A DNA stretch of 64,000 nt from Hymenoscyphus infarciens (Eukaryota; Ascomycota; Leotiomycetes; Helotiales; Helotiaceae). Under the pieces are notes generated by a model that saw only the letters and a program-made list of their open reading frames with translations, was not told where the DNA came from and did not search any database. Of this stretch, positions 12,855 through 24,769 are shown piece after piece (the first letter of the stretch is position 1; every line of letters starts with the position of its first letter). A program made the translations under genes and the position numbers. The stretch covers positions 1-64,000 of the forward strand of contig LLCB01000082.1 in assembly GCA_001414345.1 (NCBI GenBank). Direction: 5' to 3'.

Positions 12855-14369
12855 TCATTTTGTCGATAATGCTAATTCTTCCAAGTCCAATACCACACCA
12901 CGGATCGCGGGTACTCCTAAAAGCGGTCTTGACTCCTCATCCAGTACTCTCAAACAACGAAGCGTGAGCTCCACATACCGCCTGCCCAGCGTAACCCGAA
13001 GGCCCTCAGCCATTTCCTCCAGAAGAGTTTTACAATTCCAGGGACTTGCATTTTGAAACTGGTCCGGGTAAGTCTCAAGTGGTTTCCATCGACCGATCTC
13101 AACCATGATGACCCCCAGGCTATAAATATCGTGCTCGGCGATATATTCTGGAATTGGATCATCGCTGTCGGGGATGGTATGTCTTTCGGGATGTTGATAT
13201 AAGGCTCTTTTCCAACCACCTTCGGCCTCATCGCCGGTTGATTTTGCGGCCTCGCTGCGGCTATAGTCAAAGCCGGCAAGGAAGCTTGTCCCCAAGTGCT
13301 TAGGGTAATTCCGGCCATGTTTGGTAGCTTCCTCTGAGTACGCCAGGAATATATTTGAGGATCGAATTCCCTTATGAAACCATCCAACAGAATGAATAAA
13401 CAGTATCGCGGTAGATATTTGACGAACCAATTCGAATCGCTGATCCAAAGAGTGCTCCAGGATTCGTGTGCCACGAGGCGTTGTCTCGCGGAGAACGTCA
13501 ATCAGTCGGGATGGTTGAGAGTATTTGGGTGGAAACTCGTACAAGATTCCAAATGGCACAGAGGGTTGTTCAAGTCCCGGATTCGTTTCGAAGAAATATT
13601 TCGTTCTGAGAAGGAACATGTCTGTTGGCCGCACCGCAGAAAGCACAGAAACCAGCTTCACCACCTCTTCCTCCATCTCCTGTTTGGCAGATTCGTCATG
13701 GACTAACGATGGTGCCAGTTTCTTGAATTCTACGAGCAATTGCCTGCCAGATATTGTGCTCATCCTCGTCTGCGACGACAGTTGGATCGTGTAACTTAAT
13801 TCGGTAGACAACTGCAGTTCTGGGTCCAAATCCTTCGTTTGTTGATATCCTATCTCCCGAAACTTGGATATGCGGTTTTCCATTCTCTGCTGGGCGGTGA
13901 CTGCTTCAATCAAAATTTCGTTTTTCGGGTTCGTTCCCAAGGCAGAGACTACACTTGTTTTAGCTGTCTTCGGAAAGAGGACGAAACAAGTCTGCAGTCT
14001 CTTGATCCAATCGTGGATATTTTCCTCGGATGACTTCAAGTCTTTGCCCACAATTCCCCATCTGGCATGATCCCATAAATTATTTCTCTTGTATCTTCTG
14101 AGCCTCACACTCGCATCTTGAGCAAGTGGAAGGATGTGCGATATCACTCTCTGTAGGTGGCTCAAGCTTTCGAAATCGAGTTTCTCGAGTATTCGCTCGT
14201 CGATGGATGCTACCAGATGCTCTAGCAATAGAGAATCGTTCTCAAACCGCAGCATGATATCTGGAATGGCGGTTTTAGCATCGTGGACCCCTTTGAAGAA
14301 GGTAACGATGTCCTTGGTAAAGCTGTAAGATGCCGCTATCGCACCTAGAACCTCGAAGCCTGTGACCAT
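12855..14369 (-). CDS. HeLo-like domain fused to a pseudokinase (MLKL-like architecture)
   Basis: An uninterrupted 504-codon frame with a true ATG at 14369. Residues 1 to about 170 form an all-helical N-terminus of the HeLo/HET-S-like kind: a small hydrophobic start with Gly-Ala repeats, then FTKDIVTFFKGV and a Leu-rich helix at about 40-52. Residues about 260-500 are a protein-kinase fold: a helix with FELVRQISTAILFIHSVG, then HKGIRSSNIF at 332-341 where HRDxKxxN should be, AGFDYS at 365-370 where DFG should be, YQHPE at 391 (APE-like) and an intact DIYSLGVIMVEIG helix. The catalytic Asp and the metal-binding Asp-Phe-Gly are both lost, so it should not be an active kinase. HeLo-type bundles are known membrane-perforating cell-death modules and are related to the MLKL four-helix bundle. 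The role here is inferred. The 5' end faces a kinase/ankyrin gene 241 bp away. Confidence 0.85.
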   Translation of the reverse strand: MVTGFEVLGAIAASYSFTKDIVTFFKGVHDAKTAIPDIMLRFENDSLLLEHLVASIDERILEKLDFESLSHLQRVISHILPLAQDASVRLRRYKRNNLWDHARWGIVGKDLKSSEENIHDWIKRLQTCFVLFPKTAKTSVVSALGTNPKNEILIEAVTAQQRMENRISKFREIGYQQTKDLDPELQLSTELSYTIQLSSQTRMSTISGRQLLVEFKKLAPSLVHDESAKQEMEEEVVKLVSVLSAVRPTDMFLLRTKYFFETNPGLEQPSVPFGILYEFPPKYSQPSRLIDVLRETTPRGTRILEHSLDQRFELVRQISTAILFIHSVGWFHKGIRSSNIFLAYSEEATKHGRNYPKHLGTSFLAGFDYSRSEAAKSTGDEAEGGWKRALYQHPERHTIPDSDDPIPEYIAEHDIYSLGVIMVEIGRWKPLETYPDQFQNASPWNCKTLLEEMAEGLRVTLGRRYVELTLRCLRVLDEESRPLLGVPAIRGVVLDLEELALSTK

Positions 14370-14610
14370 TTTCGGTCGTCGTCTGGCTCAGGAGTCTCAG
14401 AGTATTTCATTGATGTGGTTCTCAGCCCCGCCAACCCCAGGTTACACTGTAATTTCTTTTTAGTACGGCAAGTTTAGAGCCCTTTCGTGAGTTTTCATGC
14501 ACCTCACCTCCAATGCTGCATCAAACGTTAAGATTGTTCCCTACTCATTTTTGATCGTTTGTTTTTCGAGGCTTAGGTCCTAAGCTTCTGCTATCTTTCC
14601 GCTATTCAAA
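14370..14610. promoter_or_regulatory. Shared divergent promoter region
   Basis: 241 bases separate the ATGs of the HeLo-pseudokinase gene (minus) and the kinase-ankyrin gene (plus). Both core promoters must lie here, so co-regulation is likely. I see no unambiguous TATA box. Confidence 0.6.
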
Positions 14611-17600
14611 ATGTCCTTTGACTCTCTAAACGAAGAGTTAGATGAGCAGTTCGATCAGGCGTTTGGCAAGCCTGAAAAAGTGCTCCTCGGGCCTCTTCCA
14701 ATCCGAGCATTGAAGAACTCTCGACAGACCCTTAGCACAGTCTCGGACGAATTACTCAATGACTCAACCAGAATTAATGACTACCGAGGATTTTTGCGTT
14801 TCATGAGTACTTGTCCAGCGCCCGTGGTTGATGCAAATGATCTTGAGAGACAAGAATTCATCGGAAGCGGTTGGACAATGTCAGTTTTCAGAGGGAACTG
14901 GAAAGCTCCAAAGAGAGTCCGAACTGTTGCCATTAAGTAAAGCAATCGTACATTCTCATAGCCACTTCTGTGCCAACTAGTTTTAGGCAGCTTAATGTGG
15001 GCCTTGCACTTGGGAGGTCCTCAGAAGAGGAGTTTACCTCAGATCTCCATTTTAAAGTATCCTCTGTCATTCTAGGTTCGTGTTCCTCAAGCAGACACTC
15101 CACCAAAAACTGATAAAATACCCAGAAATACGCATGATGTCCCACGAACTTCTTCGCCATCACCGAAACATCGTGCGGCTACTAGGCATTGTCTGGCCAA
15201 AACAAGGGTCCTCTGGCAATATTCAACTCAGAACAACCCCATCACTGCTCGTCGAGTTAGCAGCTTCCGTCAACAGCAAGCCACTAACATTAGAGACCTA
15301 CGTGGAACAGAGAAAACATACAGATCAAAACCTGGCAATCAAGACTCAGCTACTTTCCGACATTGCATCTGGGCTATCTGCCCTTCACGCCCTTGGGGTT
15401 GTTCATGGGGACGTGAAGCCCGAGAATATTCTATTATTCGAAGAACCAGACCGCCTGGTGGCCAAGATATCGGATTTTGGCTTTTGTATTGCAGGCGATG
15501 ACGACTTGAAATCGGCGAGAGGTGGTACACCATACTGGAACGCACCGGAATGCCTTGCAGGAGCACCTTCTGAGCTCCAGAAGTATCGCTCAGATACTAC
15601 GAGGGATTACTTTTCATACGGCCTAGTTATCTGGTAATTCTCACAAAATATTGTCGTGAACCATATCACTTTGAGCTAACTGAGGAAAGGTTTGTATTGT
15701 TCGAGGAACCACCCTTTGTGGGCTCCGCGTTTGAATTCAATTCTCTCAAGCTTGGGGAGCACATGAAAGACCGAATTGACCAAGCTTTCTTTGGAAGATA
15801 TAGGTTACGTCAAGTTGAGATGTCAGAACCCATGATGTCAAACCACTGTATTCAAGAGCGTTATGACCGTAAAATCAAGCAGTGGATTCCCTGCACAGAA
15901 AATCGACAGCACATCCTTCGTTTTCTTATGCAATGGGTACTTGTTAGCTCACCAAGGGCGAGACGATCAACTTTTGATTTGTATCGTCGCCTCCTTGATA
16001 ATGAGTAGGTACAAGTGTTACAAAGATCGCACATGTGCTAATACAGATAGATCTTCTTTCAAGCTAGGGTTTCGTACTTTTGCGCAGAAAGGTGCATGGG
16101 ATAAGGAATGGGAAGAGTTTGGGCTTCCCCAAAACAGACTTCGGAGGTATATCGATTTGAGTGCTGGCAGAATCGAGTAAGTGCTACTGTTTTCAGTGCA
16201 GTGGAGTACTCTTGAACTGCTAACTAGAACTTAACTGCAGAGCTCGTCAGAGAACCCTTTACGCCATCTCAGGCGACACCGAAATCGAGCAATGGGGAAG
16301 ATTGAGGTCTTATGAAAATACTTCCAGCAACCCTAGGGTTTGTTTTTACCGTTCTCCTCAGAATATCGCGTTGACTGGGTACTTGGCAGATCCACAACTT
16401 CCAAGGGATGCATGTCCCTGACGAATTGCAAAAAGAAATATTCGAACAATCATTGAAAATTGCTAAGGGAGATTCCACAGCGCTAGATCATATCAAAATA
16501 GTCGCAGAGAGCTATGCTGCAGGATTTGGAACAGAGAAAGATTTCGAAGCAGCTTTCCAATGGTACAAAGCAGCAGCTGAGGCGGGAGATGCTGAAGCAT
16601 CTGTAGCAATCTTACGAATCTGGGATCTTGACTCGACCTGCGTAAAACTCGGCAATAGCCTCTATTGTTCGTTGCTGAGCCAGGTTCTATTATCTTCCTT
16701 CGCGGACCACGAAGCAAACATTGCCATCTCCAATCCATCCAGTGCTACAAGTGTGCGGAAACTCAGAGATCTTCTCATTCAGAACCCCGACGTGAGCAGG
16801 ATTCCGCTGGAGCGAGCTTTTCGAGTCCAGATTCAACAATCGCGAATCAACACTCAGGGGATAAGCAGCACATCTGCTCAAACAAATCCCATTGGGTGGA
16901 ACGTTGCTCTGGAGGCTGTTGAGTACGATGACGCGGACTCTTTGAGGGATATTCTTCGCGAAAACTCTGAGTTAACGACGGGCCTACCAGATGGAATCGA
17001 AACCCTAGCGCATGTTGCCATCAGAAACAATCGTGCCGGACTACTGAGGATACTAATTCAGGAATTCAACATAAACCTTTCTGAAACCAGTGCTGATGGA
17101 TCAACGCCATTATCGCTCGCTATAAAGCTTGGAAGTACCTCATCCATGCGTGTGTTACTGTTCACTGACAAGAAGGCAAAAGTAGCTGGAGATGATGCGG
17201 CCATGAACAACGCAAGCGAGGGGAAGGGAGGCAAGTGCAAGATGAAAATTCACAAGTAACATGCTGACTTGCCTTATTAGACCTGACAAGACTTTTCTAT
17301 GAAAAGTTTATTGGTTTGCAACAAGATCCAAATGAGAATGATCCTAGCAAGAATCGATTCCTCAGATGGTCGTTCTTCTCCCTAGCATCAGCTGTAGTCA
17401 ACAATAATTGGGGAGTGTTTTGTACTTTACTGGACATTGGGGTAGATCCCAACACGACCAACCCCTCTCTGACAGCAGCTGCCGATACTTTCTTCACAAC
17501 TACAATGCTTGCTGCAACAACGTACAATCCATTGATGTTAACTGCTGCTCTGGCATTTGGAGGTCGAACTGACGCGAGAATACCCTTCCCAGATGCACGA

Positions 17601-18926
17601 ACAGCGTTACATCTTGCATGCGGAAAGTACCAGTCAACTGCAGCGTCAGTCGATGAAGATAACTTGGAGATGATTCGTCAGTGGAGTTTTACTAGAACTG
17701 AGGTATCACCCGAAGACTTTCAAGCTATGCAAAAGATGTCAATCTGGGCATTGCTACAGCACGAGGCCGCTATTGAGGCACAAGATTATCATGGATATAC
17801 ACCACTTGCATATGCTTTGGCTGAATGTCCAGATTTCTTTGCAGCAAAGCTTCTCTTGGAACTCAACCCACCAGCCAATATCAACGCAGCTAATTTTTCT
17901 GGAAATACAATGTTACACGAGGCGGCGCGTGAGAATGATCTAAAGCGTTTGGAGCTTTGCATTAGTTACGGTGCAAACTTGGGGCAAAAGACAGAAATGG
18001 GCGAAACTGCGCTCGCGGTTGCAACAAAAGCGGGCAATATCGAAATCTGTCAACGACTTCTCTTAGCTGGAGCAAGTATCAAGGAGCGTGACGCAAATGG
18101 ACAGAACTGCCTTGTTTTGGCATTACAGAAAGCTCAATTTGAGATCTTGGGGATTTTCGAAGATTCAGCTCACCAAGAAGCCCCGCATGCTCTTGCTCAA
18201 CTCATCCTGGACGAGGATTGTCGTGGTTGGACAGGACTACATACTTGTATTATGCTCAGCCCAGCAGACAACAGATTTATCGTTGTCCTTGAGAGATGGC
18301 TGGATGACGTAGGAAACATTGACCTTGATCACCAAGACTTATTGGGTTGGACACTCCTTCATACAGCAGTAGGCTCTAGCGAGGCCTGTGCAAGAATTCT
18401 ACTTGAGCGTGGTTTGACGATTGATATTAAAGACTCGGTTATTGGATGGACACCTCTGCACCACGCAAGTAGCGATGGAAACACAAATATGTGGAACTTG
18501 CTTCTGGAATTTGGTGCTGATCCCAACCTACCCGATGATCTCATGGGATGGACTCCTTTAATGGTCTTAGAGCAGGCTATGGACAAGTCCGTGGTTGACG
18601 AAAACGAAGATTTTGAGTCCAGTGCCCGGGAAAGACAGACAGCAAGAAGAAGGGTGAAGCTCAGAGAGCGCAGTACGACCTTTTTCAATGAGAAATCTTT
18701 GGACAGAATGGTGAGGCCAATGATACAGGTTGATCTAGAGTGGAAGGAGGAGGCCAACCGAAGAAAAGTCTTTCCAGAGGAGCCTTCCATGGCGGGTTCC
18801 GGAGTGGTGGAAAGTTACCGGGAGCTGAGGAGATACTTTCTGATGGACAATGAAGGATCTTGCCAGGAATGGGGACTGATTGAACCATCACAGCCTACAA
18901 AGGGGTCTTGGTCTTGGTCTTGGTAA
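14611..18926 (+). CDS. Protein kinase with Sel1 and ankyrin repeats
   Basis: Seven-exon model: 14611-14936, 15076-15633, 15690-16004, 16051-16176, 16241-16337, 16390-17234 (or 17255), 17291-18926, giving about 1300 residues. All phases agree. The kinase domain looks active: Gly-rich loop GSGWTMSVF from residue 85, VAIK with Lys109 (its codon is split by intron 1), HGDVKPEN at about 219-226, DFG at about 242 and APE at about 265. A Sel1-like repeat (FEAAFQWYKAAAEAGDAEA) follows in exon 6. Then come about ten ankyrin repeats, best seen as GWTPLHHASSDGN, GNTMLHEAAREND and GETALAVATKAGN. The sixth intron has two possible donors; the nearer one would leave only 35 bp, so I prefer 17235. The last codons are Ser-Trp repeats, and the stop overlaps a good GTAAGT donor, so an extra 3' exon is possible. 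It pairs head to head with the HeLo-pseudokinase gene. Confidence 0.85.
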
Positions 18927-21900
18927 GTGTATGAGGGCTGAATATCAATGGAACAGATGAAGTGAACTTCGATTCTTGAAATTTATTTGCCTGCTCCTAG
19001 TATGCGAGTCCTCCATGAAACTCCAGGAATATGCTCATATCTATAATATTGAAGTTACGACGGGTTTTCCCTTGAAGCCCGAATATAAGATACAGGCTTT
19101 TATGAAGGTTGGTTAGACTTTGTCAGTGACAAGGTTTAAGCAGAGGACATTGGAGAAGCTGAATTGTCATTGGGTTCGGTCAGGGTATTCTTATGGACAT
19201 GAAGAACACTGACACTGAGTCTCGAGTAAGATCCCGGAAAGCACAATGTAAAATATCTTACGCGAAGCTATACACTTACAATAGCCAGTCGTGGTCTCTG
19301 CTGTATTATTGGGTGGACAAAGCAAGCGATAAGAAGGTAAAATAGCCCCAGAGCTTGGTGATCCTCTTGTAATTAACAGGTATAATTCAATCGTAGTTGC
19401 AGGTTCAACATTCGAGTCTCGCCTGACTCCTCAAAGCTAAGCAAATCGTAGTCCCCAATCGATTTGAAGAGAAAAAAGCAATTGTAAGCTAGGCGTTCCC
19501 CACACTTAAGTTCGTAGTTCTCTTAAAGAATTCCAACCCTCAACTATTAACAAGCCAAATCAAGTAATCCTCCACTTATACAGCCTCCCCCACACGTTCG
19601 ACTCTTCAGAGCCTCACACCCCGCGGTTTGTTTATGGGTAGCAAATGTTTCAAGAGCCATTGACGAATCAGCTTCTCTCATGCAGCCGATGAAAATAATG
19701 TTTCGAAATCCTCGGATCCTCATCAACCCGGCGGGAAATCAAGTCATTTTCCTCGCCCAAAGTAAAGACAAGTCCGTAAGCATTTTCACCGCCATCTCGA
19801 CCCATTCGTTCATCTCATCCACTTTCCCCATCCCATCGTTTCGGTGATTTTCCATCTCCCCTCGCTTTCCCGCTCTTGCATCACATCACACAATTGTCTC
19901 AGACAACTCCCTCGTTCCTGCACACGAACCACCGAGCGCTCGGTGTCTCACAAACACGGCCATCCCAATCCCTTGTGCGTTTCAGCCCTTCCAACGTTGC
20001 CGCATGATCCGCTACAAGCATCTGCACATTTCTCCAAAGAACCCTGAAGGCCACACTAATATCCCGGCGAAAAGCGTTACGCTTGGAGCTTTTATGCATA
20101 TCCAAACCTCAATTGATCCTTGTGTCTCCAAATGAGGAGATGGAAAAAAAAGTGATGCAGCAGACCACACCCCGAGAGCGCGGGCGCACGATAGATTCGT
20201 TTTCATTTTATTTTAATTTGCTTGGAGGGGTGCGACGGGATGAAGATGCAGGAACGGGCGTCATTGTGGTGGGAGGCGCTTCGGTTAGAGTGAGATGGGT
20301 AGATGGGTTCAGCTTGAAACAATGACAGCGCGCTAATTAGGTGGGGGGATTAGAACGGATGATTTTTATCCAGTTTCTACTCTTTTTGATGGTGATCTGT
20401 GATACCCCTTCAGATTTTCCCCTTCGAGATACTTCGGAAGATTACAAGTTGATCTTTTAGATTGGGTTTGATTGGGTGTTCGCCTTCTGGTGGGTTTTGG
20501 AAATAAGTTTTGGATTTTCGTTTCCTCGCGTCACATGACGGCATAATCTCATGCATTATGAACGACCATTGATTCATTAACATATCAGATATGCAGTAGC
20601 AGACTACCTTTAAGGTTGTTGGACGATCTTGGAAATCATAAGAAAGTCTAGGATAATTGCGGTGGGCACCTCTTATGATATTCAAATAATCCTCCATGTG
20701 GGTTGTTTATCCAGTAACACATCATAAAAGGATGAATTGGCAACCTCCAACCTTGGTTCGCGGTTGTAACTCTTGGAATAATAGTATATCCAAACCATAG
20801 GTAAAATAAAAACCCCCACACGCATCCCGAAACTCGTAACATCCCACTCCTACCCAACAACGGGCACCCATCCGACGCGGCTCAATCATGAGAAGACTCA
20901 CCACAACCAAAGTCGCACAATTTTTGGCATTTCAGGCACTCGCCATGATCCGTGATCCGGATCATCGACACATATGAACATCAATGCAAGAGTGGAAATA
21001 TCATCCCGTCGTTGATCAATGATCCAAGGGTGGGTATTCTTCTTCAATGCCCCCCTCAACTCTCTGACACAACGAAACCCCGAAACCCGCCCCAAGATCC
21101 TCAAAACGTCTTGGAACGAGAATGACAGCGGTAGTTATGCCGATCTTTCCCAATGGATCGGACGAGTCAAAATTTAATGGTGAGATCACGAGGTGATACT
21201 TGCGCATTTTTCTTGCACGCTGAGCATTGTTCTCTTCAGTGCAAAGACTGGTAGGTGACCTACAAATAGCACCGAGATGGGATGATAGAGTATACATTGA
21301 ACAATGCCTACTCGGTACCTCGTGTATGATAATAGAAGTATTGACAAGCTTTAGATTATATCAGAAGAAATATACACAGCGTAGGTGCCGTAACGTTGAA
21401 TGAGACAGGGCTTTCGCAAATCATTGGATGACATAATAAAACGAACTTTTGCTTCCCTATAATTTACTCCCCGTATACCAAATAAGTAGAATTTAGCACG
21501 TAGTAGTTTCCAAAAGATAAATTAAAGAGAGTATATTAATGCTATTCGTCATCGCAATAGGGATCGCCAAACACGCCCCTCGCAAACCCACTTACAATTA
21601 AATGCAGCGAGTCAGAAACCCCCAAAATACACTATTTTTCTCGATCCCCAAACTCATTATCCACATGTTCGAAGTGTGATTCCATGATCCTTTCATTCAC
21701 ACGAAAGAAGTCAGGGAAATCTTAACCAATCTTAGGCACCGCTGAACACCTAATACTAAGCGAAAACTACTTTTTGATGTTCCCCTGAAAGCACTGATTC
21801 AAGACACGAAATTGGGATGACCCAGTAACAACACAAAAAATTCCATGTAAGGACAACCTCTGCAACGACGATTTCCACGCAACTTTCCGAGGCGAGGTAC

Positions 21901-23154
21901 CCGAGAGCAACGATTATAATGATTGAAAGGGGTTATAACATATACACCAAATAACAAAACAGCGTCGAAACAACCATATGCCTAATTCCTATATCACCCA
22001 GCGTATTATTCAACACCGCAAAGAAGCGAATATAAGGCTGCATAAATCCGCTTTATTCGCCAAAACCCGAATTTTGGCACGGACCGGGGGTATGCTTGGG
22101 CCCTTGGGGCACGCTGGTTGGAAAAGTGTTGGCGTCAAAACTTGCAACACTAAGCTAGCGAGGGGATTAAAGCATAGAATTTTTGACCTGTCATCTGATT
22201 TTGTCTCGTCCATTCCCTTACTTCTTCCTCTTGGTTGATAAACGTGACTAGACATCACGTGTGAGATTTCCGCTTTTGGCTATCTCCAGATCAAGGAATG
22301 CAACGAGCTAGTCAAATGAAGACACACACTTGGTGAGATTTGCGAGGTGGAGAACGGATGTAGATCGCGATGAGGATATATGAATTGCAATATATCATTA
22401 ATTATCAAGCTGCATGAACCATCCGAATTATATACCAGGTCATAATCTATTCCACACTCACTCACATCACGTCTTGATTATAGAGTGCTGACATGAGAAA
22501 AATGGTAAAAGCTCAAAGCGGACGTAAAGTTGGTGTTCAAAAAAAAAAAAGGTAACCAACCAACGGATTAAGCAGGAAACCTATTTATCCATTCAAAACC
22601 CAACCTATAAAGAATCGTCGTCAAACGGTTGCCTGATACCCTCCTTTAAGTTGCGTCGTCCCCTAGACACCCATTCTCACATTCCACCACCTTCGCAAGC
22701 CAGGAAAAAGCAACGAGGAGGAGCGTGGGATGGAGGCTAAATACTAATTGACACTACCCCATCCTATCTCGATGACACCCTGTTAATTGGGAAGCGTAAC
22801 TACCGTTTACCCGTACAACCGAGTACTCAAAATCGGTTGATGTGGCCGAGAAAGGACGTTGGTTGGTTGGTTGGTATTTAATTAACGGATGCGTAGGCGA
22901 GTAATAGTTTAATGGGAGTTCATGTGCATGTAATGTAAAAGCATGTGTGCTCCCGAAGCCTGCAACTATATCTCTTCAGCTGTCAAAAAGGCAGAAATGA
23001 GGAAAGGCAAGGCAATAAACAGGAACGTAGGATTTGTGTTTGGTAATTTTTACTTGTTTGATTGACGTTAGATTAATTTTTACATTTGATACAGATTTTT
23101 CCCTACCAATTCGCTCTTTGGTTGCAAAGAGTCGTACACACACACTGATACCGC

Positions 23155-23155
<1 letters not shown>
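18927..23155. other. Gene-free region
   Basis: About 4.2 kb in which I see no supported gene. Candidate frames are short, overlapping in several phases and without family features. A 12-base A run lies at 22539-22550 and a TTGG repeat at about 22859-22873. It includes the 3' flanks of the ankyrin gene and, on the right, of mtfA. Confidence 0.5.

Positions 23156-23186
<31 letters not shown>
23156..23186 (+). repeat. 31-base homopolymer C tract
   Basis: An uninterrupted run of C (G on the other strand) about 400 bases beyond the mtfA stop codon. Such a run can form G-quadruplex or i-motif structures and is hard to sequence, so the exact length is uncertain. Confidence 0.9.
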
Positions 23187-23188
<2 letters not shown>

Positions 23189-23592
23189 CAAATCTAATTC
23201 TCTACCCCACATGAAACGAATGTTGTGACATCCTCCTAGATCATGACTCCATCTTTTGAAAATCTTGTGATTCTATCCCATCGTGTCATCAGAGATCATC
23301 CACTCCGGATCCGCATCCCACCACCATCTCGGGCTTAAAATAGCCACGAAGAATCAAAAGAGTCCATTAAACGCCGATGTAAATGCTTTCCGCCGGTTGT
23401 ACATATTATCCACCAAACGCCCACCCAATGATTGTATTGACCATGAAAAAATAAAATGAAAAAAATAGAAAGTATGTAGAAGTGGCCAGTATCGCCACCA
23501 GGAACGCAATATGTGAGGTCAAGGGGACATTGTATTTTATACATTAGAAATTGAGATGTCGATCCGTCGTGCGAGTTTTAGGGCCTGTAGCT

Positions 23593-24769
23593 TTAGGCTA
23601 GCGAGACACCACCCTCGAAGCTATGGCAGCCACGTTCGTGTCGCTTCATGTTGCTTCGGACGCTGAAAGCTTTTCCACATCCCTGATGTGGGCACTTGAA
23701 TGGCTTCTCCCCGGTATGCGAGTGAGAGTGGATTCTGAGACTGGATGGACGAGAGAAAGCTTTGTTGCAGGTTTGGCAGATGTATCGATCCTGTGATTGA
23801 GGGAAAGACGCCACAGAAGAAGGCGAAATGTAATGATGGTGTTGCCATGGATTATTTCCCGAAGATGGAGTGAGAGTCACAGAGACTGGCATTAATGATG
23901 GGGGGAATTGCTATTGGTTATTAGTTGACATTCCAGGGAAATGGTTGACAACGCAACATACCTGAGGAAGGGGCCGTTGGTAGTAAAGCCCGGAGATCTG
24001 CGATTGCTGTGGTACAGCTTGCATTGGGCTCGAATAATAAGAGCTCATTGATTGCTGACTAGGCGACATGTTGTATTGGGAGTTGTTGAACGGTGGTTGG
24101 GTGTAGGCCATTGATTGACCAGGCATGGAAACTCTTCTTTGAGGCATGTTTGGGATTTGTTGCCTCTGGGTGTGAGGTTCAACGTTGTTAATCGCAGAGA
24201 CCGAGGGACTGAAGTAATAACTTGGAGCAGAAGCGACAGAGTAACCTGAACTCGATCCAGCACCTGGAGATTGACGACCATCGAATGACTCGGCTTGCAT
24301 TGGCGGGGTTGGTGGGAGAACATTGCGAGTACTCATAGAAGGAGAAGGGCCATACTGTTGCTGCTGTTGATGCGCTGAACCTGGTCTGTAATCGCTCTTG
24401 ACTGATGGTGGTCCTAAGAATGTGAGCTTGGTATTTTCAACCATATTTTGGGTTTCTTCTCTTACCTGACTGTTGTGGAGTTGGTTGTTGTGCCTGCTCT
24501 TGAGGACTTGATCCATCAGCCAAACCAAGAAGACTCGAGATAGAAGGCAAAGAGCATTTCGAAGTCTCATCGACCGGTGGCGATGGAGGAGGTTGTGGTG
24601 CTGTTACGTAGCTGTAGGTCTGATTCTGCGAGATTGGTTGAGCAGTGTTGTATGGGTTTGCTACCAATGAGGAAGACATGATTTGTTGAGGTCGATTGGG
24701 ATATGGTTGGAACTGTTGTTGATGTTCGGCTTGATGTCTACCAGCGTGCACAAGACTAGAGAGGTTCAT
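23593..24769 (-). CDS. mtfA: C2H2 transcription factor MtfA
   Basis: Three exons on the minus strand: 24769-24466, 24413-23962, 23910-23593, giving 357 residues. Introns are 52 and 51 bp; the second has a perfect ACTAATAAC branch site. The N-terminus starts MNLSSLV and has the conserved segment SPPVDETSKCSLPSISSLL. The middle is rich in Gln, Pro and Ser. The C-terminus has WQHHHY and then two C2H2 fingers: C297-C300-H313-H317 and C325-C330-H343-H348, with the linker HTGEKPFKC. This combination matches MtfA, the fungal regulator of secondary metabolism, development and virulence first described in Aspergillus. It should act in the nucleus on its own DNA sites. An 8.6-kb gene-free stretch lies upstream of the ATG, unusual for this compact genome and suggestive of complex regulation. 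Identification comes from my memory of the family, not an alignment. Confidence 0.85.

Noticed and set aside
12950..13706. Frames of 110-183 codons opposite or overlapping the HeLo-pseudokinase gene
   Set aside because: Shadows of the 504-codon gene in other phases.
18359..18790. 143-codon minus-strand frame
   Set aside because: Antisense shadow of ankyrin exon 7.
19380..19440. tRNA-like GGTTCAACATTCGAGTC string
   Set aside because: Resembles a T-arm, but I could not find matching acceptor, D and anticodon stems around it.
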